DNA of 64,000 nt from an uncultured Clostridia bacterium (GCA_947167215.1 CAMVHE010000002.1:37820-101819); one strand, 5' to 3'. Shown: positions 45,313 through 54,226, numbered from the stretch's first letter. The notes: a model not told the origin generated them from the letters alone. Translations and numbers: made by a program.

Positions 45313-46788
45313 ATGATGAAAAAACCGGCGGTGATTGTGGCCGTGGCGATCTTCGTCGTCAGCCTCATCCCGTTTTTTATCGGCTGTTTTGCAGCACATC
45401 CGGCAACCGATGATTTTACTTTTGCCTATTATACGCATGCAACCTGGATAAAGACCGGGAACGTACTTAAAGTGGTGAAGGACGCCCTGTCCTATGCGCT
45501 GCGTACCTGGAGGGACTGGCAGGGAACGCTTTTCGGCGTGCTGATCATGGCGCTGAATCCTGCGGTTTTTGATATGTCCTGCTATGGAGTCCATGCAGTT
45601 ATCCTGATTCTTTTCCATGTTGCTGCCTGGTATGCGTTTCTCTTTCATTTTCTGAAGAAGCGTCTGCATCTGCCGCATGACTTGGTGCTTCTGATGTTTC
45701 TCTGTCAGTGCGGCATTTCGCTGATCTTCCTGCCGGATATCGTAGAGGGCATTTACTGGTTCAACGGAGCCTGGTTTTATACCGGAGCGCAGGCGCTGTC
45801 GCTTTTTGCCATGGTTTGCTGTGATAAGGCGGCAACAGACTGTGGAAAAGGAAAAATACCGCTCATGGTCCTTTCTGCTGTTCTGCTGGGAGCACTTGCA
45901 CTGGATAACTTTATTACGGCAATGATGACGCTGTGTCTGCTGGTGGTAATGCTTGCAGGAAGGATATGGATTGCATGTACGTCCGGAGAGAAGGCGGGAC
46001 TGGCTGAGAATGCATTTTTCCTTGTTCCCATGATTGGCGGTCTCCTTCTTGCCATACTGGCGCCGGGAAATCAGGTGCGCATGGCAACGGACGGCGCCCA
46101 TGAAAGCGGAGTGATGTACCTGTTATGGTCGTTCTTCGCTACCCTGCGGGCGGCAGGCTTTTATATTCTGCGATTTTTCTTCAAGACTCCGGTGGCGGCA
46201 CTGCTTTTCTTTCTGATTCCAGTACTGCAGACCAGGGTACATGGCGTGACGGAAAAAACCGCAGAGCGCATTCCGCCGATACCCGCCCTGATTGCCGCCT
46301 GGTACCTGATTCTGGCCGGCATGATTTTTCCGCATATGTATTCCTCTGGTTATGCAGGTTCCGGCCGGGTGATCAATATGTATCATGATTATGTAGTGCT
46401 GACAGCGCCTGTGCTGCTGGTTCTGGCAGCGGTCCGGCTGCGTCATTCGCCGAAAATGCAGGAGCACAGGGAACAGCGCTACATCTGGTTCCTGCTGGGC
46501 GGGCTGTGCCTGTCGCTCTGTCTTGCAATGGGACAGCAGAATAACTATGGGAAACTTATATCCGACCAGTTGAACGGGACACAGAAAGCCTATCGGGAAC
46601 AGTTCCAGAGGGAATATCAGCTGTGCGAGACGGCAGACAGGGAAGAGGATGTTCTGCTGCCTGCCTGGACAGTACAGACCGTGACGGGAAAGCCTACCGT
46701 CTATCCGGATCCGACAGTCTGGACCAACGAAGCCATGGCATCCTACTTTGGCGTTCGTTCGGTACGATCGGAAGAGACGGCGGAGTAA
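45313..46788 (+). CDS. Polytopic membrane protein, DUF6056/GT-C-like
   Basis: A 491-residue protein with about eleven membrane helices. A first-loop ...PATDDFTFAYYTHATWI... (Asp-Asp-Phe) and ...WRDWQGTLFGVLIMALNP... match the DUF6056 family of predicted GT-C-like proteins in surface glycan loci. ATG 45313 is preferred: GAGG at 45301 is too close to ATG 45307. It lies 23 bases after ychF and may be cotranscribed. Confidence 0.7.
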   Translation: MMKKPAVIVAVAIFVVSLIPFFIGCFAAHPATDDFTFAYYTHATWIKTGNVLKVVKDALSYALRTWRDWQGTLFGVLIMALNPAVFDMSCYGVHAVILILFHVAAWYAFLFHFLKKRLHLPHDLVLLMFLCQCGISLIFLPDIVEGIYWFNGAWFYTGAQALSLFAMVCCDKAATDCGKGKIPLMVLSAVLLGALALDNFITAMMTLCLLVVMLAGRIWIACTSGEKAGLAENAFFLVPMIGGLLLAILAPGNQVRMATDGAHESGVMYLLWSFFATLRAAGFYILRFFFKTPVAALLFFLIPVLQTRVHGVTEKTAERIPPIPALIAAWYLILAGMIFPHMYSSGYAGSGRVINMYHDYVVLTAPVLLVLAAVRLRHSPKMQEHREQRYIWFLLGGLCLSLCLAMGQQNNYGKLISDQLNGTQKAYREQFQREYQLCETADREEDVLLPAWTVQTVTGKPTVYPDPTVWTNEAMASYFGVRSVRSEETAE

Positions 46789-46797
46789 AGATAGATT

Positions 46798-46838
46798 AAA
46801 AAGCCCATTCTGTTTTTCGTGAACAGAATGGGCTTTTT
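46798..46838. terminator. Bidirectional terminator between convergent transcripts
   Basis: Perfect 12-bp stem GCCCATTCTGTT/AACAGAATGGGC flanked by A5 and T5, with a 7-base loop; works on both strands for the plus-strand DUF6056 gene and the minus-strand Ugp operon. Confidence 0.95.
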
Positions 46839-46884
46839 CAGCGTGAAGAACAGAGGGGACAGCGTTGACAAGTGCCTCGGCTGA

Positions 46885-47610
46885 TTATTCAAGGATGTTT
46901 GTGGTGATGTAATCAACACCATAGTCAATAACTCGCTGTGCATCTTCCAGCGTATTGACAGTCCAGGTATTGACCTGGATACCGCATTCATGAAGCTGCC
47001 GGACACGTTCGCCGGTCAGGGCGGTGTGCTTGATATCAAGGTCCAGGTGGTATTTCCCGAGTGTATCCGGGAGCCAGTCCGGAAACTCCTTGATCAGAAA
47101 CTGCGCAGGCTGTTCGGGAAGACGTTCCCGGATACAGATCATGTTGGGCAGATCAAAGGAAATGAAGATCACATGATCGAGATATTCCGCTTCCTGAAGG
47201 ATGGCAATGACGCGGTCAATATCACGCGGGGCAAAGTGATTTTTGAATTCCAGCACCGCATATTTCTCATATTTCCTGCAGATGCCGATGTACTCCGAAA
47301 GGTTCGGCATGAGAAGGTCACGCCGGCCTTTTTTTCCGTCCGTGTCGTTCAGACGGATGGCCCTCAGCGTTTCGTACCAGGTGTTTTCGACAATCATCTC
47401 ATCACCGGCGACGCGTTTGGTATTGTCATCATGAATGAGGATAAACTGCCCGTCTGCAGTGACATGCACATCCGTTTCAATGCCGTAATAGGACCGCTGT
47501 CCGGCTGCTACGAAGGCCGAAGCGGTGTTCTCCATTTCGAGACCGCTCAGACCGCGATGGGCGATGATGCGCGGTTTGTGTGCCTGGGGAAGGTGGATGG
47601 TATCATTCAT
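46885..47610 (-). CDS. ugpQ: Glycerophosphodiester phosphodiesterase
   Basis: A 241-residue cytoplasmic GDPD: ...IIAHRGLSGLEMENTASAF... (catalytic His-Arg and Glu-Asn), ...GIETDVHVTADGQFILIHDD... (metal Glu-Asp and second His), ...VLEFKNHF..., ...NTWTVNTLEDAQRVIDYGVDYITTN.... It splits glycerophosphodiesters to glycerol-3-phosphate and an alcohol. Last gene of the Ugp-like transporter operon, which identifies the likely transported substrate. Confidence 0.93.
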   Translation of the reverse strand: MNDTIHLPQAHKPRIIAHRGLSGLEMENTASAFVAAGQRSYYGIETDVHVTADGQFILIHDDNTKRVAGDEMIVENTWYETLRAIRLNDTDGKKGRRDLLMPNLSEYIGICRKYEKYAVLEFKNHFAPRDIDRVIAILQEAEYLDHVIFISFDLPNMICIRERLPEQPAQFLIKEFPDWLPDTLGKYHLDLDIKHTALTGERVRQLHECGIQVNTWTVNTLEDAQRVIDYGVDYITTNILE

Positions 47611-47629
47611 AGCTGTCTTCTTTCTGCCG

Positions 47630-49009
47630 TCATTTCATGGCGGCCTTGCTCATACCGGTCATGATGTATTTCTGCAGAATCAGGAACAGAAATACAATGG
47701 GGATGATGGCCATAACGGCCCCCGCCATGATCTCGTTGAAATTTGAAACATACTGTCCGGCATAAGTTTCCTTGAGCCGCTGAACACCGACGGCAATGGT
47801 TCGGCTGGCCTCCGACTGGGTGACCATCTTGGGCCAGAAATAGCTGTTCCATCCGTTGATGAAGCTGATGATGCTGACGGTAATCAGAGTGGGTTTGCAC
47901 ATGGGGCACAGAACATGCACGATGGTGCCGAACCGGCCCATGCCGTCAATACGGCCTGCTTCAATATAGCTGTTATCGACAGCCATAAAGTTCTGACGAA
48001 GCATGAAGATAAAGTAGGCGCTGACCATGTTGGGAAGAAACACACCGGTCCAGGTATCGATGGCATTCAGCCGGGAAATGGTAACATAAATCGGGACGAA
48101 GGTGACCTGAATCGGAACCATGAGGGCACCCAGCACCAGCATGAAGAGCACGTTTTTCCCTTTGAACTGTCCCTTGGAAAAGCCGTAGGCGGCCATGACG
48201 CCAATGGTCAGTTCGCCGGCCATCATGACGAGCGTGGTGACAAGGGTGTTAAGCAGATAACGGTCAAATGGTGCTTTCTGGAGGACGTTTGGATAGTTCT
48301 CCCAGACAAATTTGTTCGGCCAAAGGGTTGGCACGACCCGGAGAAGTTCGTCGGAAGTCTTGAGGGAGGAGATAACCATCCAGTAAATAGGAAACAGGGA
48401 AATGACAACTACAAGAATGGCGGCAGCATACTGGGCAACCACTCGGTAGATGCCGTGAGCAATCTGCAGGTGTTCATCTGCCTGTACAATGGGCGAGATA
48501 AAACGCATGTAGAGACCGCAGACCAGGACAACGGCGGAGATGATCAGGGCGATCCATCCGAATGCGGGGTAGTTTTTGGCGATCAGGTTGAGGTCATGCT
48601 TGAAATTGTACTCAATGAAATTCGGGTCCAGCCTGGCAGCTTCCAGCGTTGCAGCACCGGGAGCATGCCTGTGGAGAGTAGCATGATAGGTCAGGTTTCC
48701 AAAGCACCAGCAGGCGAACAGAACAAGCGCAATTGCCGTAAAAAGCGTCAGGAGATCAAAGAATCCGCTTTGACGCATGCGGTGCCAGTGAGAAAAATGC
48801 TGAGGTTTCTGCTTCATTTGCCGCAGACCGTCTTTCCACATGACCGGGATAGGAAGAAGGACGAGGAGCAGGGCAGGGAGCAGCAGGTAGAACTTGAAAG
48901 GAGGTGCCACACGCAGGGGAATCAGCACCAGTGTGATGCAGAGGAGTGCAAAGCCTAGCAGCTCACAGACCACGCCGATTTTCTTTCCGGTATCAAGTTT
49001 GTTAAACAT
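47630..49009 (-). CDS. ABC transporter permease, UgpE/MalG-like, with N-terminal extension
   Basis: A 459-residue protein. The C-terminal ~280 residues are a canonical carbohydrate-type permease with the EAA loop ...YIEAGRIDGMGRFGTIVHVLCPM.... The first ~180 residues are an extension with about four more membrane helices (near 12-55, 85-105, 140-165), absent from Escherichia coli UgpE (281 residues). ATG 49009 follows GGAAAGGAGGCAGATCCC. It probably imports glycerol-3-phosphate or glycerophosphodiesters with the neighbouring subunits. Confidence 0.85.
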   Translation of the reverse strand: MFNKLDTGKKIGVVCELLGFALLCITLVLIPLRVAPPFKFYLLLPALLLVLLPIPVMWKDGLRQMKQKPQHFSHWHRMRQSGFFDLLTLFTAIALVLFACWCFGNLTYHATLHRHAPGAATLEAARLDPNFIEYNFKHDLNLIAKNYPAFGWIALIISAVVLVCGLYMRFISPIVQADEHLQIAHGIYRVVAQYAAAILVVVISLFPIYWMVISSLKTSDELLRVVPTLWPNKFVWENYPNVLQKAPFDRYLLNTLVTTLVMMAGELTIGVMAAYGFSKGQFKGKNVLFMLVLGALMVPIQVTFVPIYVTISRLNAIDTWTGVFLPNMVSAYFIFMLRQNFMAVDNSYIEAGRIDGMGRFGTIVHVLCPMCKPTLITVSIISFINGWNSYFWPKMVTQSEASRTIAVGVQRLKETYAGQYVSNFNEIMAGAVMAIIPIVFLFLILQKYIMTGMSKAAMK

Positions 49010-49026
49010 GGGATCTGCCTCCTTTC

Positions 49027-50727
49027 CTAAGCATCATAGCTGACGTTCTGGTTGCTGAAACGCATGGTGGCAGCCGTGCAGACCAGCAGAATCACGAAGA
49101 AGACCAGAGATACTGCGGCGCCGCGGGCGGTATGGAAATCCCGGAAGGTCAGGTTATAAATCCATTGCACCATAACGTTGGTGGATGTTCCGGGGCCGCC
49201 GCCGGTCATGACATCCACAGACTGGAAAACCTTCATGCTGGCGATAAAAGTGGTCACGAACAGGAACAGCGTTGTGGGACGGAGAAGAGGGATGGTGATG
49301 TAGCGGAAACGCTGTACACCGTCGGCTCCGTCAATGGCAGCTGCTTCATAATAATCCTGGCTGATGCCTTTCATGGCAGACAGATAGATCATCATGGCGT
49401 ATCCTACAACACGCCATGCTGTCAGAATCAGTACGCCTGCAAGGGCTGTGTTGGCATCAATCAGCCAGTGCGGGCCCTGAATGCCGAACAGGCTGAGTGC
49501 GTAGTTCAAAATGCCTTCCGACTGACCAATACCGGTGGCAATCGTGCTGTACAGGATCCATTGGAATACAACGGCACTGGTGGAAACGGCAATGTACTTG
49601 GGCATGAATACGATGGAGCGCATTGCATTAAAGGAAGGTGTCATGCGGTTGAAGAGAAGAGCCAGAAGCATGCCGCCAACCAGGGTGATGAACACTTCCC
49701 AGAACATATAGACGCCGGTGATCCGGAGACTTTCCCAGAAATAGCTCTTTCCGGCACCGTTGAACATCCAGTCGAAGTTGGCAAATCCGACAAATTCCTG
49801 CTTGCCGGTCGTGAGTACCGCCATGTTGGTAAAGGAAATGCGGATCAGATCAATGACGGGATAATAGACGAACAACAGGAACAGCAGGAGAGCAGGTTCC
49901 ACGAAGAACAGGTCCTTCATCCGTTCCAGACGCTGAATCCGCATCATGATGCCGTTGAGCAGAAGCACCAGACCAAGCAGCAGAATCATGACTGCATAGT
50001 TCATGATGGCACTGACGGGAGCGATGGGATAGTCCCCGCGGACGGAAAGGAAATAGGTTCCGGCAGATGGTATTTCCAGTGTCAGTGGGGCAAGCGTCTG
50101 TGTCAGGGTAAAGGCGGGAGCTACGGCTGAAGCCACCTGTGCACCGGAAAGGCTGTTGTACAGAACAACCCGCCGTTCCTGGGAGGACAGGGAAGACAGC
50201 GCATACACCTGCAGTTTGCAGGCACCTTCGACCGTCATTTTCAGACTTCGGTATTTGCTGGTGCCTGCACCTGGGAATTTGACAGCCTTGGATACAGTTA
50301 CTCCGTTTGCGAGTGTCAGCGGTGATTCCTCTGCAATGACCTGTGTATTGCGGTCCTTGGTTGCAGGAAACTGAAGAACGCCGCCTTTCAATGCCTTCTT
50401 TGTTTCACCGACCTCAAAGTCTTCCACGTTAATCACGGCAGTATCCGAACCGGTCAGCTCTGCATAAAAGATATGTACGCCGCTTTCTTCTCCGTTTACA
50501 TCAAATGCACCGGATACCTGGGTTCCGGAACTGGTGGCATTTTCTCTGGCAATGAACACTTGGTCGGTCAGCCAGGCAAGCGGAGCGATCTGCCAGTCGC
50601 CGGCCAGATAGCCAAACAGGCCGACAAGCATGATCAGTACGCCAAGAATAATCAGGACAAGCCCGATACCACGTTGGACAGGGGAAATCATTTTTCTTTC
50701 CCGTGCCTTCAGATCAATGGATTTCAC
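49027..50727 (-). CDS. ABC transporter permease, UgpA/MalF-like, with extracytoplasmic domain
   Basis: A 566-residue protein. First membrane helix near 18-40, then a ~180-residue beta-rich extracytoplasmic domain (about 45-228), then two helices around 235-300, and the permease core with the EAA loop ...YYEAAAIDGADGVQRFRYITIP.... It is about twice the size of classical UgpA, recalling the large MalF periplasmic loop. Start GTG 50727 after AAAGAGG. It ends in TAG 17 bases before the next start, another genuine host TAG stop. Confidence 0.85.
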   Translation of the reverse strand: MKSIDLKARERKMISPVQRGIGLVLIILGVLIMLVGLFGYLAGDWQIAPLAWLTDQVFIARENATSSGTQVSGAFDVNGEESGVHIFYAELTGSDTAVINVEDFEVGETKKALKGGVLQFPATKDRNTQVIAEESPLTLANGVTVSKAVKFPGAGTSKYRSLKMTVEGACKLQVYALSSLSSQERRVVLYNSLSGAQVASAVAPAFTLTQTLAPLTLEIPSAGTYFLSVRGDYPIAPVSAIMNYAVMILLLGLVLLLNGIMMRIQRLERMKDLFFVEPALLLFLLFVYYPVIDLIRISFTNMAVLTTGKQEFVGFANFDWMFNGAGKSYFWESLRITGVYMFWEVFITLVGGMLLALLFNRMTPSFNAMRSIVFMPKYIAVSTSAVVFQWILYSTIATGIGQSEGILNYALSLFGIQGPHWLIDANTALAGVLILTAWRVVGYAMMIYLSAMKGISQDYYEAAAIDGADGVQRFRYITIPLLRPTTLFLFVTTFIASMKVFQSVDVMTGGGPGTSTNVMVQWIYNLTFRDFHTARGAAVSLVFFVILLVCTAATMRFSNQNVSYDA

Positions 50728-50750
50728 AGCAAAAACCTCTTTAACAAAGT

Positions 50751-50783
50751 AAGGAGGAGGAGAAAAAGCTTCCTCCCCCTCCT
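50751..50783 (-). promoter_or_regulatory. Intercistronic stem-loop between the binding protein and permease genes
   Basis: Minus strand purine-rich arm AGGAGGGGGAGGA pairs with TCCTCCTCCT across a short loop; no U-tract follows. Such hairpins usually stabilise the binding-protein mRNA or damp permease expression (inference). Confidence 0.6.
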
Positions 50784-50808
50784 GAATTATTGGAGAAACT
50801 GATGGGAA

Positions 50809-52119
50809 TTATTTCACGGCATCCAGTTCGGCCTGGATTTCGACTGCCAACTTATTAAGGGTCTCTTCGATAGGAGCGTCATTGTTATAGATTTCGCCCA
50901 GCGCTTCACGCCACAGATTGCCGCAGTTGTTGTAAGCGGGGTTCTGGTTGCGGGGGTTGATCCAGCTGGCCATCTTGATGATAGGATCCATGGCCGGCTT
51001 CTTTGCCAGATACTCCTGATATTCGGGCAGATCGACAACGCTGGCGCGGGTAGGCAGATAGCCGGTGTTGTCAGACCAGTACAGGTTGATTTCCGGGCTG
51101 GCCATGAACATCATGAACTGCCAGGCAGCATTCTTCTGTGCCTGAGGAGCCTTCGCAGGGATGAAGATGGCAGCGCCGCCGACTTCGCTCTTGAAAGACT
51201 CGCCATCGCTGCCGCCAGGCAGCCATGCCATACCGACTTCAAAACGGGCAGATTCATCTTCGAGGGCATTTACACGATTGACATAGGTGGTATACAGGGA
51301 AGAGGTATGGAACACGGAGAATGCGCCGCCGTTGATGAACAGATCGCGCATGTTGGAGGAAGCACCGCTGCCGATGGCATAGTATGCATATCCTTTGTCG
51401 ATCCATTCTTTGATCTTGGTGTTCAGCTCAATGCTCTTTTCGCTGTTGACATCGGTGGTGCCTTCATCGGTTACGATCTGGACGCCGTTGTTCTTGAAGA
51501 GCATCTCATGATACCAGTAGTCCCAGCCGCCGAATACGGTGCCGTAACGCTTGGTGGTGCCGTCTTCGTTGAAGAGGGTGGCCTTCTCGAGGAAAGCGTC
51601 CATCTCATCAAAGGTCTTGGGCATTTCAATGCCTTCTGCTTCCGCAGCAGTCTTGTTGTAATACATACACTGCGTGGAAATCAGGTAAGGCAGACAGATC
51701 TGCTCACCATCGTAGCTAGTGGAAGCCAGCAGGCCTTCGCCGAAGTCTTCCACATCGTAATCGAAAGCATCAATGTAAGGATCCAGCACTTCGCACAGGC
51801 CAGTAGCGCCGTATGCAGCAGGATAGGAAGTATTGCAGCATACCAGCGCGGGTACGGTGCCGGCAGCATCTGCGGAACGGAAGGCCGTGTCAATGTCGGC
51901 ATAAGCGCCGATGTACTTGGGAACTACGGTGATCCCCATGCCGTTTTCAGCATTGAACTTGTCGACCATATAGGTAATCTGCTCATCGAACTGGCTTTCG
52001 TGGGCGTGCCACCATTCGATGGTGATGGGTTCAGTCACATCATACTCGGTTGCAGCCAGGGCGGAAACCAGAGGCAGCAGGAGTGCGGTGACCAACAGGA
52101 GAGCAAAAAGTTTTTTCAT
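50809..52119 (-). CDS. Extracellular solute-binding protein, UgpB-like
   Basis: A 436-residue family 1 binding protein: signal peptide 1-23, then ...ITIEWWHAHESQFDEQITYMVDKFN..., ...VPALVCCNTSYPAAYGATGL..., ...GGAAIFIPAKAPQAQKNAAWQFMMFMASPE.... The Trp-Trp-His N-terminus and permease/UgpQ neighbours favour sn-glycerol-3-phosphate or glycerophosphodiesters. Odd: no lipobox Cys, so it would be a released or otherwise retained protein, unlike most Gram-positive binding proteins. ATG 52119 has AAAGGAAG seven bases upstream. Confidence 0.87.
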   Translation of the reverse strand: MKKLFALLLVTALLLPLVSALAATEYDVTEPITIEWWHAHESQFDEQITYMVDKFNAENGMGITVVPKYIGAYADIDTAFRSADAAGTVPALVCCNTSYPAAYGATGLCEVLDPYIDAFDYDVEDFGEGLLASTSYDGEQICLPYLISTQCMYYNKTAAEAEGIEMPKTFDEMDAFLEKATLFNEDGTTKRYGTVFGGWDYWYHEMLFKNNGVQIVTDEGTTDVNSEKSIELNTKIKEWIDKGYAYYAIGSGASSNMRDLFINGGAFSVFHTSSLYTTYVNRVNALEDESARFEVGMAWLPGGSDGESFKSEVGGAAIFIPAKAPQAQKNAAWQFMMFMASPEINLYWSDNTGYLPTRASVVDLPEYQEYLAKKPAMDPIIKMASWINPRNQNPAYNNCGNLWREALGEIYNNDAPIEETLNKLAVEIQAELDAVK

Positions 52120-52195
52120 ACAGATACTTCCTTTCTTTATCATGACAGTTAAACGCCAGATTCCTGCTCGTTCTATCTGTCTTTGATTCTATGAA

Positions 52196-52225
52196 ATTAT
52201 ACCAAAATTCATGTCAACATGTCAA
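52196..52225 (-). promoter_or_regulatory. Promoter of the Ugp-like operon
   Basis: Minus strand TTGACA (52225-52220), 18-base spacer, extended -10 TGGTATAAT (TATAAT 52201-52196). Leader of about 70 nt. Confidence 0.88.
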
Positions 52226-52237
52226 TCGGAATTGACA
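52220..52237. promoter_or_regulatory. Palindromic operator overlapping the -35
   Basis: TGTCAAT-CGGA-ATTGACA, a perfect 7-bp inverted repeat whose one arm is the -35 hexamer. A second TTGACA lies just downstream. Its place suggests a repressor or activator site; the regulator is unknown. Confidence 0.6.
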
Positions 52238-52335
52238 AAAATGAAAGCCTATAAAAATGTATGATTACAATGAAAAAATAACGCCAGGCCCGGAATGGAG
52301 CCGTACTGGTTCCCGGATTACGGAAAAGCTCCCGG

Positions 52336-52383
52336 ATAAAAAGCAGCGCTTTAAGGGGCCGGAAAGGGCTCCTTAAAGCGCTG
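52336..52383 (-). terminator. Terminator of the 52430-53434 gene
   Basis: Minus strand stem CAGCGCTTTAAGG/CCTTAAAGCGCTG followed by CTTTTTAT. Confidence 0.88.
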
Positions 52384-52429
52384 AAAAAAGCGTAACAGGG
52401 TCAGAATCGCTGGCAGTTCGGGAGTGCTC

Positions 52430-53434
52430 TCAGAAATCCCTCAGCAGGAAAACACGGTCCATGGGATTGACGGAGGGCTTCTGCGGATTCATGTAGGTTT
52501 CGGCGGCTGATTCAAACAGTACGAGAATATCTTCGCCGAGGGTACAGAGGCATTCGGTCATAGGGGGGCAGAGGAGCGCGTCTTCCCGGACACTGCTGTC
52601 GAGAATCCATAAGGGCACATCCTTGCCGGAAATCTTTACGGTGGCGTCCGGTTTGCTTTTCAGCACATTGCGATATCGGTACAGTACGGAGTCCACACGT
52701 CTCCCGTAGGACTGACTGAGGTAGATGCTGTCTTTTGCCGAGGTAATCCCCTGAATGCGCTCTGTCATGGAAAGAACATAATCCGGTGAGGAGAAGTCCT
52801 GGCTGTCGTGCATTACATAGCCGCAGGTCCAGGCGCGCTGCAGACCATCTGCTGTTTTGACCCGGTGACTGGTGTCTGTGGGATAATCTCCTTTATACTG
52901 GAATTCGCCCACCCACAGGATGCCCTCTGAATAACAGCAGTAGGAGGAGTTGACCGGTACCGGGATTACCTCTGTAAATACGCAGTCTGAAGAAGCTGGC
53001 AGCGTCAGAAAATCATCCAAGGCAATTCGATAGAGTTTATGGTCATTGGACAGATAGATATCTGTTTCCGTGGCGCAGACACCGCCGGCGTGACCGTTAT
53101 ATATGCTGCCATCCTGATTGTACAGGAATGCTTCTCTGACGACGCTGCCTGTATTGCGGTCAACCGCAATGAGGGCGCTGTTTGTTTTATCGGTGCGGTA
53201 TCCGGCAAAGAGTACCCAGTCCTTTTCTGGCAGGAGACAGATTCCCTGAGGGACAAAGCCCTCCGTCAGACCGGGGATAGGAGTATCCAGTGCTCCGCTT
53301 TCATAGAACCGGTCATAGGAGGCACTTGTTTTTGCACAGTCTGTTACCGAAGCTGTGGAATAGAAAAAGCTTTCTGCCTTTGCAGCAGAAAAGATCAGCA
53401 CAGCGGAAACCATCAGCCAAAGAAAACGTTTCAT
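52430..53434 (-). CDS. Secreted protein, probable beta-propeller
   Basis: A 334-residue protein. Signal peptide 1-20. The rest has repeated ~45-residue blocks with Gly/Asp turns and Tyr/Val strands (...GFVPQGICLLPEKDWVLFAGYRT..., ...GGVCATETDIYLSNDHKLYRI..., ...CYSEGILWVGEFQYKG...), as in a propeller of bacterial 'quinoprotein-like' or strictosidine-synthase-like kind. No catalytic motif recognised. ATG 53434 follows GAGGAGG. Confidence 0.7.
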   Translation of the reverse strand: MKRFLWLMVSAVLIFSAAKAESFFYSTASVTDCAKTSASYDRFYESGALDTPIPGLTEGFVPQGICLLPEKDWVLFAGYRTDKTNSALIAVDRNTGSVVREAFLYNQDGSIYNGHAGGVCATETDIYLSNDHKLYRIALDDFLTLPASSDCVFTEVIPVPVNSSYCCYSEGILWVGEFQYKGDYPTDTSHRVKTADGLQRAWTCGYVMHDSQDFSSPDYVLSMTERIQGITSAKDSIYLSQSYGRRVDSVLYRYRNVLKSKPDATVKISGKDVPLWILDSSVREDALLCPPMTECLCTLGEDILVLFESAAETYMNPQKPSVNPMDRVFLLRDF

Positions 53435-53493
53435 TTTTCCTCCTCATCTGCTTCCTGTCGGATGCTTTCTGAATCAAATAATGAGAATCATAT

Positions 53494-53530
53494 AAAAAAG
53501 GGTAACTGCTTTATAAGAAAAACAGTTACC
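53494..53530 (-). terminator. Original terminator of the interrupted tRNA-Arg gene
   Basis: Minus strand stem GGTAACTG/CAGTTACC followed by CTTTTTTAT, three bases beyond the CCA of the displaced tRNA 3' half. It shows that this side is the ancestral downstream flank of the tRNA gene. Confidence 0.85.
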
Positions 53531-53532
53531 GG

Positions 53533-53580
53533 TGGTGCACCCAGAGGGGCTCGAACCCGCGGCCCTTTGATTCGAAGTCA
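53533..53580 (-). pseudogene. Displaced 3' half of tRNA-Arg (attachment site remnant)
   Basis: Minus strand sequence from the anticodon loop through T-arm and acceptor to CCA, without any 5' half. The acceptor TGGGTGC-A-CCA would pair with the GCACCCA of the intact tRNA at 58164. It has a C-U mismatch in the T-stem and a different discriminator (A, versus G in the intact copy), so the element carries its own version of the 3' half. Confidence 0.9.
53563..53580 (-). repeat. Attachment core, left copy
   Basis: 18-bp sequence identical to 58118-58135, covering the anticodon stem-loop region of tRNA-Arg. Confidence 0.92.
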
Positions 53581-53624
53581 GGAGCACCAAAGGAAACTAA
53601 ATTTACATATAAATATAAGGAATT

Positions 53625-53689
53625 CCATTTGATTATTTACGAAATTGACACTTTGATTTTATGCATTGATTAATGCAGGAATCAAATGG
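53625..53689. repeat. Left arm-type repeats (TTTGATT)
   Basis: CCATTTGATT (53625-53634), CTTTGATT (53651-53658) and inverted AATCAAATGG (53680-53689), all related to the TTTGATT of the core. Likely integrase arm-binding sites; matching copies lie at the right end. Confidence 0.6.
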
Positions 53690-53714
53690 AGTATATCATA
53701 TCATATCAGTTAAG

Positions 53715-54173
53715 TCAATCTGTTAATTTTATGATTTTGACCTCATATAGAAGAGACATTACATCAATGTTCAATAATGCCCCTTGCGAAACTTTGCGTT
53801 TTTCATTGTGATATTTAATCTTATACGGATAATTTGTAAGATAATCTCTAACATCTTTAAGAGATATAACATAACAGGTCGAATCTACTGAATCAACATA
53901 ATACAAATAATCTGCCTTGCAATAGTCAATCCAACCGCATTTATTCTAATGTACATCGCTTAATAACTCTATAAATAAGTTGCGTGTGGAATGAATCCAC
54001 GAATCATATTTAACTTCAATACTTATAGTTGCTAATCCTTTAATCACAATGAAGTCGATATCCTAACTCCAATAATGCGAATTTTTTGATACATCAATAA
54101 CACAATAACCTTCTTTTTCTAAATAATGCTTTACTAACTATTCGCCTTTATTCGGCTTTTCACAATCCAACAT
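53715..54173 (-). CDS. TAG-recoded PD-(D/E)XK-like nuclease
   Basis: A 152-codon frame from ATG 54173 to TGA 53715-53717, preceded by AAGGGGGAG seven bases upstream. It is open only if TAG is read: codons 12 (54140-54138), 37 (54065-54063) and 76 (53948-53946). With Gln there the protein reads ...KGEQLVKHYLEKEGY..., ...WSQDIDFIVIKG..., ...ISIEVKYDSW..., ...NLFIELLSDV..., i.e. Glu, Asp-Ile-Asp and Glu-x-Lys arranged as in PD-(D/E)XK nuclease-fold phage proteins, with TAG falling in the Gln of Gln-Asp-Ile-Asp. No internal TAA or TGA. TAG=Gln is inferred, not proven. Confidence 0.82.
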
Positions 54174-54226
54174 TAATAATCTCCCCCTTATTATATGTTA
54201 TTTATATATGTATTTATATATTATGG

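Noticed and set aside
53533..53580. A second functional tRNA-Arg at the left end
   Set aside because: Only the 3' half exists; there is no D-arm or 5' acceptor strand on either side.
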